NCBI RefSeq assembly: GCF_003171655.1
Contig: NZ_QFZL01000003.1
Location: forward strand, 310,001 to 374,000
DNA: 64,000 nt
Direction: 5' to 3'
Source: Stakelama portus
Lineage (GTDB): Bacteria; Pseudomonadota; Alphaproteobacteria; Sphingomonadales; Sphingomonadaceae
Part shown: positions 28,445 through 38,198 of the stretch, piece by piece
Layout: each line of letters opens with the position of its first letter
Position numbering within the stretch: position 1 is the first letter of the stretch
Program-made: the position numbers and the translations under genes
The notes under the pieces: generated by a model
Database searches by the model: none
Told to the model about the DNA's origin: nothing
The model's input: only the letters and a program-made list of their open reading frames with translations

Positions 28445-29281
28445 ATGCGTATCCTGATCCTCGCCGGCGCGATTGCCTGCACTGCCGTCGCGTTTCCCGC
28501 TTATGCCCAATCGGCAGGCGAAGACCGGAACGAGGATTTCGCGATTCTGGGCGTCGCCGCGACGCTTGTCCCCGATTATGAAGGGTCGAGCGATTATCGC
28601 ATCGCGCCTGCGCCGGGCGGGTTCGGCCAGGTCGGCGGTGTCGGGTTTCAGCTTGCCGGCAATCGCCTCAGCTTCGATCTGATGCCCGATCTTCTCGACT
28701 CCGGGTGGAAGATCCAGGCCGGCCCGATGGGGGCGATCAATTTCAACCGCACCAGCACCAAGGCGATCGACAATGCGCAGGTCGCTTCGCTGGGCAAGAT
28801 CGGCACGGCCGTCGAACTCGGCGGATTTGTCGGCATTGCCAAGACCGGCGTGGTTACCAGCGACTATGATCGGCTGTCGGTGACGCTCAGCTATCGCCAC
28901 GATGTTTCCGGCGTCCATGACAGCGGCGTGTGGACTCCCACCCTCGCCTATATGACACCGCTCAGCCGCAAGGCGATGGTGTCGGTGTTCTTCTCTGCCG
29001 ACCATGTCGGTGACGGCTATGCCGACACCTATTTCTCGATCTCGCCCGCCCAGTCGGTGACCAGCGGCCTGCCCGCCTATGCCGCGCGCGGCGGGTGGAA
29101 GAATTGGGGCACCGGGATCGGCGGCGCCTATGCGCTGACCGGCGATCTTACCGGCGGTCTGCTGCTCGTCGGCGGCGTCGGCTATCGCCACCTGCTCGGC
29201 GATTTCGCCGACAGCCCGGTCACTATGGTCGGCAGCGCCGACCAGTGGCTCGGCGTCGCCGGGCTCGCCTACAGCTTCTGA
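28445..29281 (+). CDS. MipA/OmpV family outer-membrane protein
   Basis: A 278-residue product with a signal peptide (cleavage after AYA, near residue 21) and a series of short amphipathic strands ending in an aromatic C-terminus (AYSF), as expected for a beta barrel. The mature start (NEDFAILGVAATLVPDYEGS) matches the MipA/OmpV pattern with the conserved D-Y-E-G-S. Family members scaffold murein enzymes or act as porins. ATG 28445 follows GGAGA; the longer upstream frame overlaps the hydroxylase gene and was rejected. Confidence 0.9.
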   Translation: MRILILAGAIACTAVAFPAYAQSAGEDRNEDFAILGVAATLVPDYEGSSDYRIAPAPGGFGQVGGVGFQLAGNRLSFDLMPDLLDSGWKIQAGPMGAINFNRTSTKAIDNAQVASLGKIGTAVELGGFVGIAKTGVVTSDYDRLSVTLSYRHDVSGVHDSGVWTPTLAYMTPLSRKAMVSVFFSADHVGDGYADTYFSISPAQSVTSGLPAYAARGGWKNWGTGIGGAYALTGDLTGGLLLVGGVGYRHLLGDFADSPVTMVGSADQWLGVAGLAYSF

Positions 29282-29331
29282 TCCGCCCCCTTGCGCGCGG
29301 CCCGATAAGCTCTAGACTCACGACCATATCC

Positions 29332-31483
<2,152 letters not shown>

Positions 31484-31595
31484 CCCCTCGCTGCGCCGCC
31501 GATGGCTCCATCTGCGCGGTTGGCAGAATGTCCGATTGACCCGCAAACGGCCTCCGCGCTTGTTCGCCTCAGAGCGGCAAACAGGGAGAGTTCGG

Positions 31596-32111
31596 ATGAA
31601 AACAGCATGGCTGGTCATGGCCGGGGCGGCGCTCGTGCAGTCCGCGCCGGCATCGGCGCAGGAGGGCGCGCGCAAGGATTATACCGCCGTCAGCGCGGCG
31701 ACCGCACCGGTCGCCGATGCCTATTTCGATGCCTATGTATCGCGAAACTGGGACGCGCTGGAAATCCTGCTGGCGGAGGATGCGAGCTTTCAGGACCCGA
31801 CCGCCACCCATATTTTCGGCGGCGTCCTTTCCCAGGGGCGTCAGGCGATGATGCAGCGCTTTCGCATGGGCTATGCCGGCATCAGCCATATGGAATTCGT
31901 CAGCAACCGCCGGCTCTATTCGGGCGAAACCGCGATCTACGAAGGGGTGCTCCATTGGGGCCTGGACCTTGGCGACGGGACATTGGTGGACAGCGCCACG
32001 CCGATGGTGATCCTGTTGACGGTGGAAAACGGAAAGGTCGTGCGCCACCGCGACTATGTCGATTATGCGCCGTTCGTCGCAGCGGTCCGAAAGGCCCGCT
32101 CGTCCGGTTGA
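31596..32111 (+). CDS. Secreted NTF2-like/SnoaL-type protein
   Basis: A 171-residue product with a signal peptide (MKTAWLVMAGAALVQSAPASAQ) and a single NTF2-like cone domain (about residues 35-165): ADAYFDAYVSRNWDALEILL, then a D-P-T-A-T-H-I-F-G-G turn and a W-G-L-D strand. The family covers small isomerases and ligand binders; none can be picked here. ATG 31596 follows AGGGAGAG. It is the first cargo gene between thiC and the first thiC tail remnant. Confidence 0.85.
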   Translation: MKTAWLVMAGAALVQSAPASAQEGARKDYTAVSAATAPVADAYFDAYVSRNWDALEILLAEDASFQDPTATHIFGGVLSQGRQAMMQRFRMGYAGISHMEFVSNRRLYSGETAIYEGVLHWGLDLGDGTLVDSATPMVILLTVENGKVVRHRDYVDYAPFVAAVRKARSSG

Positions 32112-32130
32112 GCCGCCCGGCCAATACGCC

Positions 32131-32433
32131 GGAACCACGCATTTCCGCGCAATGAAAATCGCGCAGAAAGTTCGCGAATCCGCAGCGGGCCGCACAGCAA
32201 ATAGCGGCGACCCGGGCGACGGCCGCGATCGCAAACCCGAAACCTCCGCCGCGAAGCAGAATCACGCCGCCAACAGCTTCCCCGCCGCTTCCGCCCGCCC
32301 GCGAGGGGCAGGGGGAGGGCTCGTCGCCGCTCCCGGCGGAAGCCGAAGCCGGAATGGCCGATATGCGCTAAGGGTCTTCAAGCGAACCGGCAGCGAGCTG
32401 TATATGGGTGCCGGGGATCGCGAACACGACTGA
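32131..32433 (+). pseudogene. Decayed thiC 3'-end fragment, copy 1
   Basis: This non-coding stretch aligns with the end of thiC. GCCGGAACCACGCATTTCCG matches the codons for AKTAHFC; ATGAAAATCGCGCAG with GTTCGCGA matches [27 protein letters not shown] matches [27 protein letters not shown] matches EAEAGM. The final cysteines are deleted and a shift around 32362-32375 puts the last part in a new frame, read as VFKRTGSELYMGAGDREHD before TGA 32431. That tail differs from the present ThiC tail but fits copy 2. Confidence 0.8.
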
Positions 32434-32449
32434 AACACCGGGGGGATTG

Positions 32450-33022
32450 ATGTTCGGATGGGGCAAGAAACCACCACCGAGTGCGGCCGAGGTGCTGCGC
32501 TCTGGCCGGTGGCGGTGCGAAAATTGTGCGACCGAACATAGCTGGCCGTTCGATCTCGCCGCGCGCGCGCCGGATCCCTGGTCGCATGGAGACGCGTATC
32601 AGCCCAATAGCGAGCTCCATCTGGACGGCGATTTCCTCTCGGAGGATTTTTGCGTCATCGAAGGGCGGCACTTCATGGTCCGCGCGGTGCTCACGATTCC
32701 CGTCAACGGCGTGGACGGCGATTTTGGCTTTGGCTGCTGGACCACGCTCAGCCGCGAGAATTTCGGCAAATATGTCGATGGCTTCGACAGCGGCGACTTT
32801 GGCGAAGACGCAATGTGGTCGGGCTGGCTGGTCAATCGTCTCGCCATCGTGGCGGAGGATGACGATCCGATCGCGCTGTGGGTGCAACCCAGACCGGAGC
32901 GCCAGCGCCCGTTGCTATGGGCGCAGAGCGACGAACACGTCCTCGGCATCGCTCAGGACGAAGGGATTTCCCCGGAAACGATGCTCGAAATCCTGCGCCG
33001 TTACGGTCACGCGCCGGAATGA
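32450..33022 (+). CDS. DUF2199 domain-containing protein
   Basis: A 190-residue soluble protein. Near the N-terminus W-R-C-E-N-C-A-T-E-H is a zinc-ribbon-like C-x2-C followed by W-P-F-D-L. The central part has the family signature: D-F-C-V-I-E-G-R-H-F-M-V-R, I-P-V-N, F-G-C-W-T-T-L-S and N-F-G-K-Y. DUF2199 has no established function. The ATG at 32450 gives MFGWGKK; the open frame upstream runs into the thiC remnant and is not used. It lies between the two thiC tail remnants. Confidence 0.87.
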   Translation: MFGWGKKPPPSAAEVLRSGRWRCENCATEHSWPFDLAARAPDPWSHGDAYQPNSELHLDGDFLSEDFCVIEGRHFMVRAVLTIPVNGVDGDFGFGCWTTLSRENFGKYVDGFDSGDFGEDAMWSGWLVNRLAIVAEDDDPIALWVQPRPERQRPLLWAQSDEHVLGIAQDEGISPETMLEILRRYGHAPE

Positions 33023-33044
33023 CTAGCATTCCCATACGGCAAGC

Positions 33045-33134
33045 GCCGAAGCAGCCATGGAACAGATGAGCAAGGTGTTCAAGGAAACTGGCAGCGAACT
33101 CTACATTGGCGCCGGGGATCGCGAGCGGGATTGA
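33045..33134 (+). pseudogene. Decayed thiC 3'-end fragment, copy 2
   Basis: A 90-bp remnant reads, in one frame to TGA 33132-33134, EAAMEQMSKVFKETGSELY followed by IGAGDRERD. This is a ThiC-type C-terminus with good agreement to copy 1 (VFKRTGSELYMGAGD) but not to the present thiC end. It has no upstream ThiC body. It follows the DUF2199 gene by 22 bp, just as copy 1 follows the NTF2-like gene. Confidence 0.78.
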
Positions 33135-33217
33135 GAAAATGCGCGCAGTATTTGCTCGTCATCTCAAATGGTGCTTTCTTTCTCTCGGGCTAATATTGCT
33201 GCTTGAGGGGAAGGAAT

Positions 33218-34183
33218 ATGGGGTGGCGAGGCACTCTGCGTGCAATGGAAGCTGCGGGACGGCGCGCGCAGCGAGACGCAGAGCGCCGACAAAGGCTTCA
33301 ACAGAAAGCGAACATGATTTCGGAGGCGGCCGATGCTGTTGCCGAATGGGAAGATGTCATGAGCGATCTCGTCTCAATTCATGACGCTAAAACCACGACT
33401 ATCGATTGGGCAGCCCTGACCAAGGCACCGGCGCCATTGCAGCCGCAAGCTACTTCATCTCGAGAGCTGATAGCCATTTCCAAAATCGAGGCCTTCAAGC
33501 CTAGTGTTTTCGATTTTCTCAGGGGAGGTTCAGACAGACGCCTCGCTCGATTGCAAATGGTACTTGATACCGCGCGGGCTGAAGATGAGAGAGACAATCA
33601 GCTGGCATCGAACTCATATAAAATCGCACTTTCCGAATGGGAAAGCGACCGCGCTCTCGCGAAGCGAATTCTCGATCACGACCCTGCGGCCTTTCGCGAT
33701 GTGATATCAGAAATGCAAACCCTATCTTCAGAAGGGCTCATTGGGTCCAACATTGAATTCAATATTTCGCAAGCCGCAGTTCATGCCATTGCAAAGGTTC
33801 ATGACGATAGCATCGTGCCAAGGGTACGGAGAAAGCAACTTGCCAGCGGCAAGCTTTCAGAATCCAAGATGCCAGCTGGCGATTTCAACGAACACTATCA
33901 AGATTATGTCAGTAGTGTTGCGCTGAGAATAGCGGGTGATCTGTATGCGATATTGCCAATTAATGAAATATATGTAACATGTTCTCCGGAGATTCTTGAT
34001 ACAAAGACAGGATACAAGCGGTTTACCCCAATTATATCTGTAAAGTTTGTACGAGAAACTTTTAACAAATTGAACCTAAGTCGCATTGACCCTTCAGATG
34101 CGTTGAGAAATTTTGTTCACAGGATGGACTTCAAGCGAACAAGAGGGTTCGCTGAAGTAGATCCGCTAATGCCGTTAGAATAA
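33218..34183 (+). CDS. Orphan hypothetical protein of lower GC content
   Basis: A 321-residue protein beginning MGWRGTLRAMEAAGRRAQRD, a basic helical opening with coiled-coil character up to about residue 45. I have no family for it. A central helical part is followed by a more beta-rich C-terminal region (NEIYVTCSPEIL, ISVKFVRETFNKLNL). Its codons are clearly AT-richer than all neighbours, which points to recent horizontal gain. ATG 33218 has GGGGAAGG upstream; a TTG 15 bp earlier is unlikely. It sits between a thiC remnant and a defunct toxin gene. Confidence 0.82.
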   Translation: MGWRGTLRAMEAAGRRAQRDAERRQRLQQKANMISEAADAVAEWEDVMSDLVSIHDAKTTTIDWAALTKAPAPLQPQATSSRELIAISKIEAFKPSVFDFLRGGSDRRLARLQMVLDTARAEDERDNQLASNSYKIALSEWESDRALAKRILDHDPAAFRDVISEMQTLSSEGLIGSNIEFNISQAAVHAIAKVHDDSIVPRVRRKQLASGKLSESKMPAGDFNEHYQDYVSSVALRIAGDLYAILPINEIYVTCSPEILDTKTGYKRFTPIISVKFVRETFNKLNLSRIDPSDALRNFVHRMDFKRTRGFAEVDPLMPLE

Positions 34184-34218
34184 GCAAATAGAATAATAGA
34201 ATAATGGTGGCGGTCCAC

Positions 34219-34485
34219 TCAATAACAATACCGACAATTCGCCATCTGCAGCGTCTGCTCCTCACCGCTTCCCGCCACGCGATACACCAGCTGCTCCTCC
34301 CAACTGATCCCCCGCGACCACCAGCCGGACAGGTTGCCGCCGATCGGCTCGGGTTTGCCGGTCCCCTTGAACGGGTGTCGCCGACATTCCTCGATCAGGC
34401 CATTCAGCTTTTCGAGCAGCTTCGGATCATGCTCCTGCCAATGGCGATAGTCTTCCCACGCCGTAGACCAGAAGGCGACGTTCAC
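34219..34485 (-). CDS. yoeB: YoeB-like toxin, probably inactive
   Basis: An 88-residue RelE/YoeB-fold protein. The family core is clear: W-E-D-Y-x-H-W-Q, L-I-E-E-C-R-R-H-P-F-K-G, G-K-P-E-P, N-L-S-G-W-W-S-R, L-V-Y-R-V and C-R-Y at the end. By alignment with E. coli YoeB, Glu46 is kept, but the catalytic Arg65 is Gln (E-E-Q-L-V-Y) and the terminal His83 is Cys (C-R-Y-C-Y). Both are needed for mRNA cleavage in the family, so activity is doubtful. The GTG start overlaps the stop of a truncated antitoxin gene by 4 bp. Confidence 0.85.
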   Translation of the reverse strand: MNVAFWSTAWEDYRHWQEHDPKLLEKLNGLIEECRRHPFKGTGKPEPIGGNLSGWWSRGISWEEQLVYRVAGSGEEQTLQMANCRYCY

Positions 34486-34589
34486 GGGAATTCTATGCCC
34501 TTGGCCTCGCCTGCCTCGAACCCGCGCACTGCTTCCAGCAGCCGCTCGGCGTTCATCGGGCAACTGTACAATAATACGTACAGATTTTC
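34482..34589 (-). pseudogene. Truncated YefM-type antitoxin (3' end only)
   Basis: The last 35 codons of an antitoxin remain: ENLYVLLYSCPMNAERLLEA continuing to GIEFP and TGA, overlapping the toxin start. This matches the C-terminal toxin-wrapping part of YefM/Phd proteins (E-T-x-Y-L-L-R-S-P-x-N-A-x-R-L). The N-terminal DNA-binding part is gone; the frame runs straight into a palindromic repeat. A short product from an internal ATG (MNAERLLEAV) is conceivable. Confidence 0.75.
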
Positions 34590-34604
34590 AGTCGTCAGTT
34601 GTGG

Positions 34605-34655
34605 CCGTCGTTCCCGCCTGCGCAGGCGGTACGGATGCTGTCGAGAATGACGCAG
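34605..34655. repeat. REP-like palindromic element at the antitoxin break point
   Basis: The segment holds a perfect 16-bp palindrome, CCGCCTGCGCAGGCGG (34614-34629), within CGTTCCCGCCTGCGCAGG and followed by GAGAATGACG. It resembles the intergenic GTCATTCCCGC...GCGGGAA units common in proteobacteria. It lies where the antitoxin frame is lost and may mark the recombination junction. Confidence 0.55.
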
Positions 34656-34727
34656 ACATAGGCCCGGGGAGAACAAACCAAAAACAAACCCTGTCCTACA
34701 CGCGCAAAATCTGCTCCATCCTGTCCG

Positions 34728-35408
34728 ATGAAGCACAGCAGACCTCCGACCCCGCCCGAACCGGCCGATGACGAAGCTCCGTTCGATGCCGAGTTCGAAC
34801 CCGTCCCCACGCGCCATCGCCACGATGGCTGGACCCCCGACAAACAGACTGGCTTTATCGAGGCGCTCGCCGAATGCGGCTGTGTCGATGAAGCCTGCAA
34901 ACGTGTCGGCATGTCGACCACTGCCGCCTATGCGCTGCGCCGCCGTGTCGATGCGCAAAGCTTTCGCGTCGCCTGGGATGCGGCGCTCGATTACGCGATC
35001 CGCCGCCTGTCCGACGCCGCCTTCGCCCGCGCGCTTCATGGCGTCACCCGGCCGGTCTTCTATCAGGGCGAACAGATTGGCGAGCGGCGCTATTATGACG
35101 AGCGGCTCACCATGTTTCTGCTGCGCTATCGCAATCCCGAACGCTATGGCGCCTGGCTCGATAATATGGAGGCACGGCGCCACCCGGACGGCGCCGCGCT
35201 GACGCTCGCCCAGGCGGTCGATCGCGTTGCCGAGGACGGCTGGGCCGATGCGCACGGCCATCACGCGCCCGAACGCGATCCGCTGCGCACCGATCCACGC
35301 CGCCTCACCGAACGCGACCTGCAACAGGCCGCAACCGATAGCGCGCGGCGCGAAAGCGAACGCCAGGATGCCGATTGGCGCGACTTTCTCGACGGGAGCG
35401 ACGAATGA
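34728..35408 (+). CDS. Helix-turn-helix protein of unknown function
   Basis: A 226-residue protein. After a Pro/Glu-rich start it has a likely HTH (DEACKRVGMSTTAAYALRRR, about residues 51-70), then Arg-rich helices including F-Y-Q-G-E-Q-I-G-E-R-R-Y-Y-D-E-R. The C-terminal third is charged and likely helical. The HTH plus this tail resembles small-terminase-like or transposase-associated DNA binders, but I cannot name a family. No good ribosome-binding site is visible at ATG 34728. Upstream is GAACAAACCAAAAAC, a one-mismatch version of the alphaproteobacterial LexA box GAAC-N7-GAAC. Confidence 0.72.
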   Translation: MKHSRPPTPPEPADDEAPFDAEFEPVPTRHRHDGWTPDKQTGFIEALAECGCVDEACKRVGMSTTAAYALRRRVDAQSFRVAWDAALDYAIRRLSDAAFARALHGVTRPVFYQGEQIGERRYYDERLTMFLLRYRNPERYGAWLDNMEARRHPDGAALTLAQAVDRVAEDGWADAHGHHAPERDPLRTDPRRLTERDLQQAATDSARRESERQDADWRDFLDGSDE

Positions 35409-35473
35409 CGGGGGACGTGGTGGCAACTTCGCCAACTTCCACGCCCGCCGTCGCCGCGCCCGCCCGCCCGCAA

Positions 35474-36220
35474 TCAGGCGCCGCCGCTAACGCCCAGCGC
35501 TTCGCCCGTGATCCACCGCGCCTCGTCGCTTGCCAGGAACACCGCAGCCAGTGCGATATCGTCGGGATGGCCGACCCGGCCCAGCGGCGTCTGTGCGATG
35601 ATCTGGTTGGCGAAGTCCGACCCCTCGACGATCCCCGCCGCGTCGGTCCCTTCGGTCATCGTCATCCCCGGCGAGATCGCGTTGACGCGGATCTGGCGCG
35701 GGCCAAGCTCGCTCGAATGGACGCGCGTGATCGCGTCGACCGCCGCCTTGCTCGCGGTATAGAGCGCGGAGCCCGGCATCTTCATCCGCGTGATGTTCGA
35801 AGAGATGTTGATGATGCTCGCCCCCTGCCCAAGATGCGGCACCGCGGCCTTGGTGACGTTGAGCAGCCCCAGTACGTTGACGCCGAACATCCGGTGATAT
35901 TCCGCCGGGTCGAATTCCTCGATCGGGGCAAAGGCATAAACGCCGCTGTTATTGACCACCACGTCGACGCCGCCGAATTCCCGCCTGGCCGCCGCGATCA
36001 GCGCGTCGGCCTGACTCGCATCGGTCACATCGGCCTGCACCGCCACTGCCTTGCCGCCCGCGTTCACGATCGCTTCGACGGTGGCGTCCGCGCCCTCCCG
36101 GCTGCTCGCATAATTGACGATGACGGACGCGCCCTCGGCGGCCAGCGATTTGGCGATCGCCGCGCCGATGCCCTTCGATCCGCCGGTCACAACGGCGGTT
36201 TTGCCCTGCAAACGAGCCAT
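35474..36220 (-). CDS. SDR-family NAD(P)-dependent oxidoreductase
   Basis: A classical short-chain dehydrogenase of 248 residues. It has TGGSKGIG (12-19) for cofactor binding, NNSG (90-93), a catalytic serine in S-S-N (140-142) and Y-T-A-S-K (Tyr154, Lys158). Asn38-Tyr-Ala-Ser after the second strand favours NADPH. The 3-oxoacyl-ACP-reductase-like family uses many substrates, so none is assigned. It is divergent from an ArsR-type regulator 110 bp away, its probable controller. Confidence 0.92.
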   Translation of the reverse strand: MARLQGKTAVVTGGSKGIGAAIAKSLAAEGASVIVNYASSREGADATVEAIVNAGGKAVAVQADVTDASQADALIAAARREFGGVDVVVNNSGVYAFAPIEEFDPAEYHRMFGVNVLGLLNVTKAAVPHLGQGASIINISSNITRMKMPGSALYTASKAAVDAITRVHSSELGPRQIRVNAISPGMTMTEGTDAAGIVEGSDFANQIIAQTPLGRVGHPDDIALAAVFLASDEARWITGEALGVSGGA

Positions 36221-36330
36221 AATAAGTTCCTTTTCCAGACGCCAACGGTCGAAAGTGACCGCTTAGTGCGTTAGTTCGGGAATATGGAACTATTGAACCT
36301 TGGGACAAAGGGGACTATCTGATTTTTATC

Positions 36331-36696
36331 ATGCGTGCCTTCGTTCATCCCACCGTCGATCAGATGACTCCGCAGGCAATTCTGCACGCGCTCGCCGATC
36401 CGGAACGGGCGAAAATCTATGCCGAAATCGCCGGGCTGGGATGTATTCAGGGCTGTGCGACGCTTGCCGACACGGGCGAGCGCGTCATTCCGAAATCCTC
36501 GCTTTCGCAGCATTTTCGCGTGCTTCGTGAGGCCGGGTTGATCCGGTCCGAACGGCACGGCGTGGAAATGCGCAACTATGCCCGATGCGCCGAAATCGAC
36601 GCTCGCTTCCCCGGACTGCTTGTCGCGATCATGCGCGCATATGCCCAAAATTCGGGGCAGGAATTCGCGGAGGCGGTCGCGGCAAAGCACGCTTAG
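36331..36696 (+). CDS. ArsR/SmtB-type winged-helix transcriptional regulator
   Basis: A 121-residue repressor-type protein. The winged-helix region reads ILHALADPERAKIYAEIAG, then S-S-L-S-Q-H-F-R-V-L-R-E-A-G-L-I (recognition helix, about residues 56-71) and R-H-G-V-E wing. Cysteines are few (GCIQGCATL) and do not form the standard ELCVC metal site, so it may sense a small molecule or redox state. It is divergent from the SDR gene and probably controls it. Confidence 0.88.
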   Translation: MRAFVHPTVDQMTPQAILHALADPERAKIYAEIAGLGCIQGCATLADTGERVIPKSSLSQHFRVLREAGLIRSERHGVEMRNYARCAEIDARFPGLLVAIMRAYAQNSGQEFAEAVAAKHA

Positions 36697-36775
36697 GCGA
36701 TCGGTTCGCGCGCCCCGGCGGCCAAATCCGCACGCCCACTGGCGTCGAACCGCCACAGCGCGCATAAGCCCGCCG

Positions 36776-36931
36776 ATGGCCGATCTCTATCTCAAGAAAC
36801 TCGAATCCGAACGCCGCCAGCTCTGGGCAACCTGCCGCCTTAAGGGGCTGGCGCGCGACACGCCCGAGCGGCAGCGGATCGCGGAACTGGACGAAGCGAT
36901 CGCCGCGCACAAGGCGCGCACGGCGGGCTGA
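36776..36931 (+). CDS. Small hypothetical protein
   Basis: A possible 51-residue, charged, mostly helical protein (MADLYLKKLESERRQLW then RQRIAELDEAIAAHKA). It has no clear ribosome-binding site and follows the ArsR-type gene by 79 bp. It is short enough to be a chance frame, though the amino-acid pattern (alternating charged heptads) looks protein-like. Confidence 0.5.
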   Translation: MADLYLKKLESERRQLWATCRLKGLARDTPERQRIAELDEAIAAHKARTAG

Positions 36932-36982
36932 GCCCGGGCTCCCGGCGCGCCTGCACCCGCGCCGCTCGCGCTGCTGTGCCGG

Positions 36983-37108
36983 CTAGTTGTTGATCGTCAC
37001 CATCGCGACCGGCTTGCCCTTGGTCGACGGGTTGGATGCGTTCTTCTTTTCCTTTTCCGCCTTGGGCTTGCGGATTTCGCGGTTCGACTTTTTCTGGCTC
37101 TTGGCCAT
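36983..37108 (-). CDS. Small basic protein of 41 residues
   Basis: The strand opposite to its neighbours carries ATG at 37106-37108 after AAGGAACC, encoding MAKSQKKSNREIRKPKAEKE and ending KPVAMVTINN. It is Lys-rich and lacks any hydrophobic segment. I associate this protein type with sphingomonads. A nucleic-acid-binding role is only a guess from the charge. It is too short for standard gene-length cut-offs. Confidence 0.8.
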   Translation of the reverse strand: MAKSQKKSNREIRKPKAEKEKKNASNPSTKGKPVAMVTINN

Positions 37109-37233
37109 GGGTGGTTCCTTTGCGGGCGATGGTCGCCCGGCACCACCCTAGGCGCTTTCCCGCGCGCAGCCCCATCAATTCGGCGGCGCGCGTATCTTGC
37201 CTTTGGCGGCGATGGCGCAGAAAAGCCCGCACC

Positions 37234-37620
37234 ATGTCTGCCGCCGAAATCGCCATCCGCGCCCGCCGCGCCGCGTTCAATGCCGCAATCGCCGCACGCG
37301 ATGCTGCCGCGATCGGCCCGATCCTGGCGCGCGACTGCGTGATGGTGACGGGCAGCGACAGCGCCGTGATCGCCGGGCGGCTGGCGCAGGTAAAGGTCTG
37401 GCGCCGCGAATTCGCCGCCGCGCGCCCCGCGCTCTATGTCCGCATGCCGGAAAGCGTGACGGTCTCGCCGGTCGAACCGATCGCAATGGAACAGGGGCGC
37501 TGGGAAGGGCGCGACGGCGCCGACGGCCCGGTGACCAGCGCGGGCAGCTATGCCGCCAAATGGCGCGAAACCGGCGGCGATTGGGTGATCGTGGCAGAGA
37601 TTTTCGTGACGCTGGCCTGA
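37234..37620 (+). CDS. DUF4440/SnoaL-like protein
   Basis: A 128-residue cytosolic protein with an NTF2-like fold pattern: helix RRAAFNAAIAARDAAAIGPI, the strand D-C-V-M-V-T-G-S-D-S, and an ending W-R-E-T-G-G-D-W-V-I-V-A-E-I-F typical of DUF4440 proteins. No signal peptide. The substrate is unknown. It converges on the DUF188 gene with 8 bp between the stops. The ATG 37234 start gives the normal length; the longer frame upstream is not supported. Confidence 0.84.
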   Translation: MSAAEIAIRARRAAFNAAIAARDAAAIGPILARDCVMVTGSDSAVIAGRLAQVKVWRREFAAARPALYVRMPESVTVSPVEPIAMEQGRWEGRDGADGPVTSAGSYAAKWRETGGDWVIVAEIFVTLA

Positions 37621-37628
37621 AGGCAGCT

Positions 37629-38108
37629 TCAGCGGCTTTTCTGTCGCACCAATGCCGTGTCGAGCGCCTGCAGGAACCGCGATCGATCCGCCTTGGAAAA
37701 GGGCGGCGGCCCGCCGCCGATCCCGTCCGCCCCGGCGCGCAGGTCCGCCATGATCGCCCGCGTCGCGATCGCGCCGCCGATCGATGCGCTGGTAAACGGC
37801 TTGCCATTGTTGCCGATCACGGTCGCGCCCGCCTTCAGGCACCGGTCGGCGAGCAGGATGTCGGCAGTGATGACGATGGTCTCCGGCCCGGCATGTTCGG
37901 CGATCCAGTCATCGGCGGCATCGAACCCGTCCGAAACGATCTTGCGGCTGATCAGCGGATGCGCAGGAATGCGGAACGGGCTGTTGCTGACGATCGTCAC
38001 CGCAACCGCGTGCCGCATCGCGACGCGATAGATTTCGTCCTTCACCGGACAGGCATCGGCATCGACCAATATGCCGGGTTCGGCTTGCGCCGCACGGGGT
38101 TCGTTCAT
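37629..38108 (-). CDS. YaiI/YqxD (DUF188) family protein
   Basis: A 159-residue protein with the family core I-L-V-D-A-D-A-C-P-V-K (about 13-23), the central V-I-T-A-D-I-L-L-A-D-R-C, and F-T-x-A-S-I. The acidic residues mark a PIN-like metal site, so nuclease activity is possible but not shown for the family. It is convergent with the DUF4440 gene and divergent from the lipoprotein gene. Confidence 0.93.
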   Translation of the reverse strand: MNEPRAAQAEPGILVDADACPVKDEIYRVAMRHAVAVTIVSNSPFRIPAHPLISRKIVSDGFDAADDWIAEHAGPETIVITADILLADRCLKAGATVIGNNGKPFTSASIGGAIATRAIMADLRAGADGIGGGPPPFSKADRSRFLQALDTALVRQKSR

Positions 38109-38198
38109 TCGCCCGGCTTACCCGCCCGCCCGGCTTTCGCCAAACCCCTGGCATGCGGCAAAGGGAACCGCGCGCCGCGCTCGGGGGTTGTTGCGGCC

